Positions 59,599 to 64,000 of a stretch of DNA of 64,000 nt are shown one piece after another. Every line of letters begins with the position of its first letter. Within the stretch, counting starts at the first letter, position 1. The notes under the pieces were generated by a model. It worked only from the letters and a program-made list of their open reading frames with translations, ran no database searches and was not told where the DNA came from. The DNA comes from Roseburia sp. AM59-24XD (GTDB lineage: Bacteria > Bacillota > Clostridia > Lachnospirales > Lachnospiraceae): assembly GCF_003478445.1 (NCBI RefSeq), contig NZ_QUET01000005.1, positions 1 to 64,000 of the forward strand, read 5' to 3'. A program made the translations under genes and the position numbers.

Positions 59599-61305
59599 AT
59601 GGCGAAACATGTACTTAGTATTGAGATTGGCACGCAGGTGACCAAGATTGTTGAGATTGATTATAAAAAGAAAAATCCGCATGTTTATCGTGCGGTAAGC
59701 TTCGCAACACCGGAGGGTGTTATCGAAGATGGTGTCATTCGTGACAAAGATGTGCTTGCAGTTGCATTCCGTAACGAACTTGCCGAAGCAGGTATGAAAG
59801 AGAAGAGCGTAGTATTCTCGATTGCTTCCAGTAAGATTGCAACTCGTGAGGTTACACTTCCTAATGTAAAGGAGAATAAGATTGGTGATCTTGTCCGGGC
59901 GACAGCACAGGAGTATTTTCCGATTGATCTGAATGATTATACATTGGCATATTCATTGTTAGAGACGATCAAGGAAGGCAAGGAAAAGTCTTATAAAGTA
60001 CTTCTTCTGGCAGCTCCGGATGATCTGGTAGATAACTATTATAACTTTGCTCAGGAGATGGATTTTAATATCGAAGCATTGGATTACTTTGGTAATGGTT
60101 CCATGCAGGTATTAAAGAAGGAGATTGTTCTTGACTATTGTGCATGTATCCAGATCAGCGGCAACACGACGATGATCAACTTCATGAACGAAGGTCAGCA
60201 GCTGATGCAGCGTACTATTCCACAGGGTATCTTCAATGTGGCTGAGGCGATGGTATTAAGTGAAGAATGTATGATTGATGATATGGATGCCGCTTGTGAG
60301 GCACTTTGCCGTGATAAGCTGGTATGCCGAAGCCTTGATTATAAGGGACTTGATGATGATGACAGCATCGTAAGTGCCCGAATGACCGAGGAGCAGTGGA
60401 GACAGCAGGAGGCAAGTAAATCTTCCCGCAAGGTTGTTACCGATGCGATCGGTGAGATCCTTCTGAGTGTACTCCGAGTAATTGACTTCTTCAAATCAAA
60501 GTATCAGGGAGTGGAACTGACAAGTATCTATATTACCGGTATGGGATGTAAGGTTTCCGGTATTGAAGAGCTGTTCTCTAATGAGTTGAATATTCCGACA
60601 CAGAGAATGGAGCATCTGGTAAATGTATCTTTCCCACGTCATTTCAGCGAGGGTCTTTACAACCAGACAGAGTACATTGCAGTTGTCGGTGCAGCAATCG
60701 CACCGGTTGGCTTTAAGTCTAAGAATGCAGCAACATCGGGAGCGGGAGCGGATGCACTTCGAAATGCGCAGCTTGTCTTTGGTCTTGCTGTGATCTGTGC
60801 GGTGGCAATGTCTGTGTTCTCATTCCTGCAGTATAACACAGAGAAGAATAAGAATGACGACCTGAAAGCCAGAAAGGAATCACTGGCATATATCAATACA
60901 GTCTTTAAGGAGAATGAGGGTATTAAATCCGTATACGATCAGGTCAACAGTCTTTATAACTCAACAGAGACACAGAATGAGAATCTGAACAGTCTGGTGA
61001 AGCAGCTGGAGGCAAATCTTCCGAGAACAATGACGGTAAGCTATTTACAGTCCTCTGAGGATGGCATCAACATGACGATCAGTTCTGAGACAGATATCTC
61101 TATCGCAAGAATGCTGATGAACCTTGAAACATTAGAAATGCAGGATAAGGACGGTCAGAAGATACCGGTACTTACTAATATATCAATTCCTTCCGTGACA
61201 GCGGCTGATGCAGATGATGGAAGCACAGTTTATAACTTCACAGTATCTGCACAGTACTATCAGGTGGCGCAGGCTCAGGCGGCGCAGGAATCAGCAAATC
61301 AATAA
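59599..61305 (+). CDS. PilM-PilN fusion protein of the type IV pilus alignment complex
   Basis: 568 residues with AGGGAGGAAA upstream. Residues 1-~370 are PilM, an actin-like ATPase fold (VLSIEIGTQVTKIVEIDY, VATYITGMG-like GVELTSIYITGMGCKVSG). One transmembrane segment (~392-412, QLVFGLAVICAVAMSVFSFL) follows, then a coiled coil (~415-480) and a PilN-type beta-rich tail (LPRTMTVSYLQSSEDGINMT). PilM and PilN are usually separate, with PilM gripping the PilN cytoplasmic tail. Here they are one chain, which would fix the complex 1:1. Confidence 0.85.
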   Translation: MAKHVLSIEIGTQVTKIVEIDYKKKNPHVYRAVSFATPEGVIEDGVIRDKDVLAVAFRNELAEAGMKEKSVVFSIASSKIATREVTLPNVKENKIGDLVRATAQEYFPIDLNDYTLAYSLLETIKEGKEKSYKVLLLAAPDDLVDNYYNFAQEMDFNIEALDYFGNGSMQVLKKEIVLDYCACIQISGNTTMINFMNEGQQLMQRTIPQGIFNVAEAMVLSEECMIDDMDAACEALCRDKLVCRSLDYKGLDDDDSIVSARMTEEQWRQQEASKSSRKVVTDAIGEILLSVLRVIDFFKSKYQGVELTSIYITGMGCKVSGIEELFSNELNIPTQRMEHLVNVSFPRHFSEGLYNQTEYIAVVGAAIAPVGFKSKNAATSGAGADALRNAQLVFGLAVICAVAMSVFSFLQYNTEKNKNDDLKARKESLAYINTVFKENEGIKSVYDQVNSLYNSTETQNENLNSLVKQLEANLPRTMTVSYLQSSEDGINMTISSETDISIARMLMNLETLEMQDKDGQKIPVLTNISIPSVTAADADDGSTVYNFTVSAQYYQVAQAQAAQESANQ

Positions 61306-61328
61306 TACCAGACAGGAGGGAATGAGAT

Positions 61329-62090
61329 ATGGATACGAAAAAGAAAATGTCAAATCGTGACAAAATGATGCTTTTTATCTTTGGAGCAATCCTCATCGTT
61401 GCAGCAGCATACTTCTTAGTATTTGCGAAGATGAATGAGAGAAAAGATACATTAAAGACAGAAAACGAGACACTTTCACAGGAAGTGCAGAAGCTGGAGA
61501 CCATGGAGGCTCAGAAAGACAGCGTTCTGGAGGAGACAAGAAAGACGCAGCTTGATGTTGCGGAGGTTCTTGGAAAGTTCCCGGCAGAGGTTCGTACAGA
61601 GAATGCGATCTACGATCTGAATGATATGTACGAGAGTATATCTGATGTAAAGATTCAGTCAGAAAGCTTTAACATGAATCAGATCTTCTATCAGCAGGGT
61701 GCAGTCAGTGATGGTAGTGCATCGACAGATGCGACTACAACAGGAGATAAGACAGCAAAGTCAAATCCTGCATCGGTAGCGGCAATCACTTCAGATACAC
61801 CGGTTAACGATGTGATCACGGCAGCGGCTGATTATACCGGCTATCGTTCAACCGTCAATGTGACATTTACAACGACTTACGACTCATTGAAGAAGGTTGT
61901 GAACTTTATCAATGAATCTAAGAATCGTATGACGATTTCGGAGATTTCAGCAACGGCAGGAGAGGAAGACAATCTTTTGACCTGTAACATGGCAATTGAT
62001 ATGTATGCGATTTCCGGAACCGGTGAGGTATATGAAGCTCCGGATGTAAGCAATGGTAATACCGGAGTGGACAACATATTTAGAAAATAG
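61329..62090 (+). CDS. pilO: PilO-like alignment protein
   Basis: 253 residues, AGGAGGGAA upstream. Short basic cytoplasmic N-terminus, TM segment ~16-37 (MLFIFGAILIVAAAYFLVF), coiled coil ~40-85 and a ferredoxin-like C-terminal domain (YRSTVNVTFTTTYDSLKKVV, NRMTISEISATAGE). A Thr/Ser/Ala-rich linker at ~125-160. It pairs with the PilN part of the fusion protein. Confidence 0.8.
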   Translation: MDTKKKMSNRDKMMLFIFGAILIVAAAYFLVFAKMNERKDTLKTENETLSQEVQKLETMEAQKDSVLEETRKTQLDVAEVLGKFPAEVRTENAIYDLNDMYESISDVKIQSESFNMNQIFYQQGAVSDGSASTDATTTGDKTAKSNPASVAAITSDTPVNDVITAAADYTGYRSTVNVTFTTTYDSLKKVVNFINESKNRMTISEISATAGEEDNLLTCNMAIDMYAISGTGEVYEAPDVSNGNTGVDNIFRK

Positions 62091-62098
62091 GACATAAG

Positions 62099-62129
62099 TT
62101 GCAACTGCCGGAATTTTCGGCAGTTGCAA
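62099..62129 (+). terminator. Strong hairpin between pilO and the minor prepilin
   Basis: TTGCAACTGCCG (62099-62110) and CGGCAGTTGCAA (62118-62129), a perfect 12-bp stem. Only a weak T-rich run (TTGTTGT) follows, so it may attenuate rather than stop transcription. Confidence 0.65.
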
Positions 62130-62157
62130 TTGTTGTATAAAGATTTGAGGTGAGCCC

Positions 62158-63441
62158 ATGAAAGAGAGAAGGTGCAAAACCGCACAGTGCCTCAGGGATG
62201 CACGCGGTTTTACTTTGGTTGAGCTGATCCTGACGATCGCAATTCTGGCTATCGTCACGATACCGATTTTGAGCTATTTTACAGATGCTGCAAAGCATAA
62301 CGCAAGGAGCAGACAGAAGCAGAATGCAACCGTTCTGGCACAGGAGGTGCTTGAGAATTTCAAACATTCTGCCTACAATCTGGATGACCCGAATGTTGTA
62401 TGTTCTGCGGATCCGAACTGGACAGTAGCTGCTCCACAGAGCAGTGACGGCAGCTATGCATTAACACAGAATAAGACAGTTGACAAAAATTCTTTTAAGG
62501 TGACAGCGAAGATCACGCCGGTTGATAAGGTGAATGATGCGGCTGTATCAGCGGCACCGGCTTCATCAGCTGCGCCCGCGTCTGTATCAAAGGATTATGA
62601 GAAATTTGTGATTGGTACGATGGACACAAGCAAGGATTTGATGTCATCCGATCATGGTCAGACATTGGTTGCGGCAAGCTTTGCATTTAATAACAAGTAT
62701 ACGGCAGCCTGCGCAGCAAATGGTGTGACACCTGAGCCGGCAGGAACTCCGGATCCTGTGACAGGAGTTACACCGGCGAAGATTGATGCCAATTATTTTA
62801 AAAATCGACTGAATTGTGAGATTATTGTATCAGCTAAGAAAGATACATCTAAACCGGGATATGACGTGATTTCGGTGAAGTATCGATATACTTATAATAA
62901 AGGCGGAGAAGCATATCCGGAAGGAATTGACGCTAACACAGTTTATGAGGATGTCGTGGCTTCTTCATCCATTAAGGTTGATAAGCTGGAGAATATTTAT
63001 TTGTTCTATAATCCGTTAAATGTGAATGATAAGATCACGATGACGACAGATGATGATTATCAGCTGCAGAATAATGCAGGTGATCTGAATATGTTCATTA
63101 TTGCACAGAACAGTGTGCCGGCTTCCACCAGTGACAGTGATCTTCCGACAGGATATTCGAAGCGGCCGGGAAGCTATAAGCTTCCGATCAATGGTGCGGG
63201 TTCCGGATTTGAAAACAAGATTAAATGCGTTTATACCAATTTATCCCGGACGGCTGCTATGACAGAGCTGGATGAAACGTCGACGATTGGCGGAAAAGTA
63301 CAGACCGGTCCAGATGGCAATTACACTTTGGTACATTCTGAAAAGATCAATCGTGTGGCAGACATTACCGTGACGGTTGACAGCAAGGATGGATCTACAC
63401 AGAAGATTGTAGAAGTAACTGGTTCTAAGACGCAGGATTAG
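62158..63441 (+). CDS. Large minor prepilin (PilV/GspI-like)
   Basis: 427 residues. Prepilin signal DARG-FTLVELILTIAIL with Gly at -1 and Glu at +5. After the N-terminal helix, a long globular part rich in Thr, Asp, Ala and Tyr contains a PASSAAPASVSKD linker. The size is far above that of typical minor pilins (about 150-200), suggesting a tip or adhesin-like role, which is inferred. AGGTGAG upstream. Confidence 0.8.
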   Translation: MKERRCKTAQCLRDARGFTLVELILTIAILAIVTIPILSYFTDAAKHNARSRQKQNATVLAQEVLENFKHSAYNLDDPNVVCSADPNWTVAAPQSSDGSYALTQNKTVDKNSFKVTAKITPVDKVNDAAVSAAPASSAAPASVSKDYEKFVIGTMDTSKDLMSSDHGQTLVAASFAFNNKYTAACAANGVTPEPAGTPDPVTGVTPAKIDANYFKNRLNCEIIVSAKKDTSKPGYDVISVKYRYTYNKGGEAYPEGIDANTVYEDVVASSSIKVDKLENIYLFYNPLNVNDKITMTTDDDYQLQNNAGDLNMFIIAQNSVPASTSDSDLPTGYSKRPGSYKLPINGAGSGFENKIKCVYTNLSRTAAMTELDETSTIGGKVQTGPDGNYTLVHSEKINRVADITVTVDSKDGSTQKIVEVTGSKTQD

Positions 63442-63455
63442 AGAGGAGTGAGATC

Positions 63456-64000
63456 ATGTTCAAACGATTTTTAAAAGATAAAAGCGGATCGTCGTTGGTT
63501 TTGGTAATGATCTGCATGTCATTTCTGATCTTGCTTGCAGGAGCAGTCATTACAACAACTGTTACCAATATTTATCTCAAGGCTTCCCAGAAGGTGACAC
63601 AGGAGAATTTCTATGAGACAGATTCTATACTCGACGCTGTGGCAGCGGGCATTCAGAATGAGTCCTCTGAGGCTTCCGCAAAGGCATATGAGAAAGCATT
63701 GGGAGAGTATAATGCCTCATTGACCGCTGCAGGCAGTGCAATGAGCGATAAATATGCAAAGGACTTTTTGAATCTGATGATTCAGTCTCTGACAGGCGGA
63801 GACACCTATGATGCAACAAAGACAAATTATAAATATCTGGATAGTGTTTTGCTTGGTTATCTGACCAAGGATCAGGCAAAATCGTATATCAAGCATGCAG
63901 ACGATGGTACCGGTGTGACGAAAGGTGACATGGTTTTGGATGGAGATGCTTTAGTGCTTAAGGATGTAAAGGTGATCAAAGCACATGACAAACAGAAGGA
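63456..64000 (+). CDS. PilX-like pilus protein, partial at the window end
   Basis: 181 codons are visible; the gene continues beyond the window. Ribosome binding site GAGAGGAGTG. The N-terminus DKSGSSLVLVMICMSFLILL is a PilX-like start: a Gly before the hydrophobic helix but Leu instead of Glu at +5. An extended hydrophilic region follows. It probably joins the minor pilin set at the tip. Confidence 0.65.
   Translation, partial: MFKRFLKDKSGSSLVLVMICMSFLILLAGAVITTTVTNIYLKASQKVTQENFYETDSILDAVAAGIQNESSEASAKAYEKALGEYNASLTAAGSAMSDKYAKDFLNLMIQSLTGGDTYDATKTNYKYLDSVLLGYLTKDQAKSYIKHADDGTGVTKGDMVLDGDALVLKDVKVIKAHDKQK

Noticed and set aside
1..64000. tRNA, rRNA, insertion sequence or retron/diversity-generating elements
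   Set aside because: No cloverleaf, transposase, reverse transcriptase or template/variable repeat pair was recognised in reading. A covariance and profile search would be needed to exclude small or divergent ones.

Overview
The window looks like the chromosome of a Clostridia bacterium, most likely a Lachnospiraceae member. The evidence is the moderate GC content, strong AGGAGG-type ribosome binding sites, host genes of Firmicute type (ychF, lgt, an ABC-F ATPase, YfhO, DUF5721) and a Gram-positive type IV pilus cluster. The species cannot be named from sequence reading alone.

Bases 1 to about 40,060 are the right-hand part of a siphovirus-type prophage. Its left end, with the terminase, lies outside the window. 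From left to right there is a late module: portal, minor head protein with a C-terminal nuclease-like domain, scaffold, major capsid, connectors, tail completion proteins, tail tube, tail chaperones, tape measure, distal tail and receptor-binding proteins, holin and endolysin. A small type I toxin-like locus follows. Next come the lysogeny switch (ImmA-like protease, CI-like repressor, operators, Cro-like protein), Rha and KilAC antirepressors, and an early module: SbcC-like ATPase, RecT, metallo-beta-lactamase-fold protein, SSB, ERCC4-type nuclease, sigma factor, PAPS-reductase-like protein, replication initiator and primase-helicase. Xis and a tyrosine integrase end the element, about 75 bp before host ychF. 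The late module is punctuated by AT-rich cargo genes: a DUF2829/Tad2-like anti-Thoeris candidate, two membrane proteins with their own sigma-A-type promoters, and a TM-anchored unknown. A repeated composite leader, made of TTCACA-type direct repeats, an AT-rich box and an intrinsic hairpin with a U-tract, occurs at least four times beside these genes. It may be the late control element.

Bases 40,115-53,600 are host DNA: ychF, lgt and a convergent ABC-F gene, then a scarred stretch with a PD-(D/E)XK nuclease remnant and two truncated membrane-protein genes meeting head-on. These are followed by a very large two-unit YfhO-like protein and a frameshifted GH13 (glycogen-debranching-like) gene whose catalytic residues are replaced.

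Bases 53,691-64,000 hold a type IV pilus cluster: pilB (with a c-di-GMP-binding-type MshEN domain), pilT, pilC, a major pilin, pilD, a fused pilM-pilN, pilO, a large minor prepilin and the start of a PilX-like protein. Several internal promoters and structured leaders separate its parts. Together they would encode a retractable pilus.

Four genes look interrupted by single-base shifts or deletions: minor head protein, PAPS reductase N-terminus, methyltransferase remnant and GH13 gene. Sequencing error cannot be excluded for the single-base cases.
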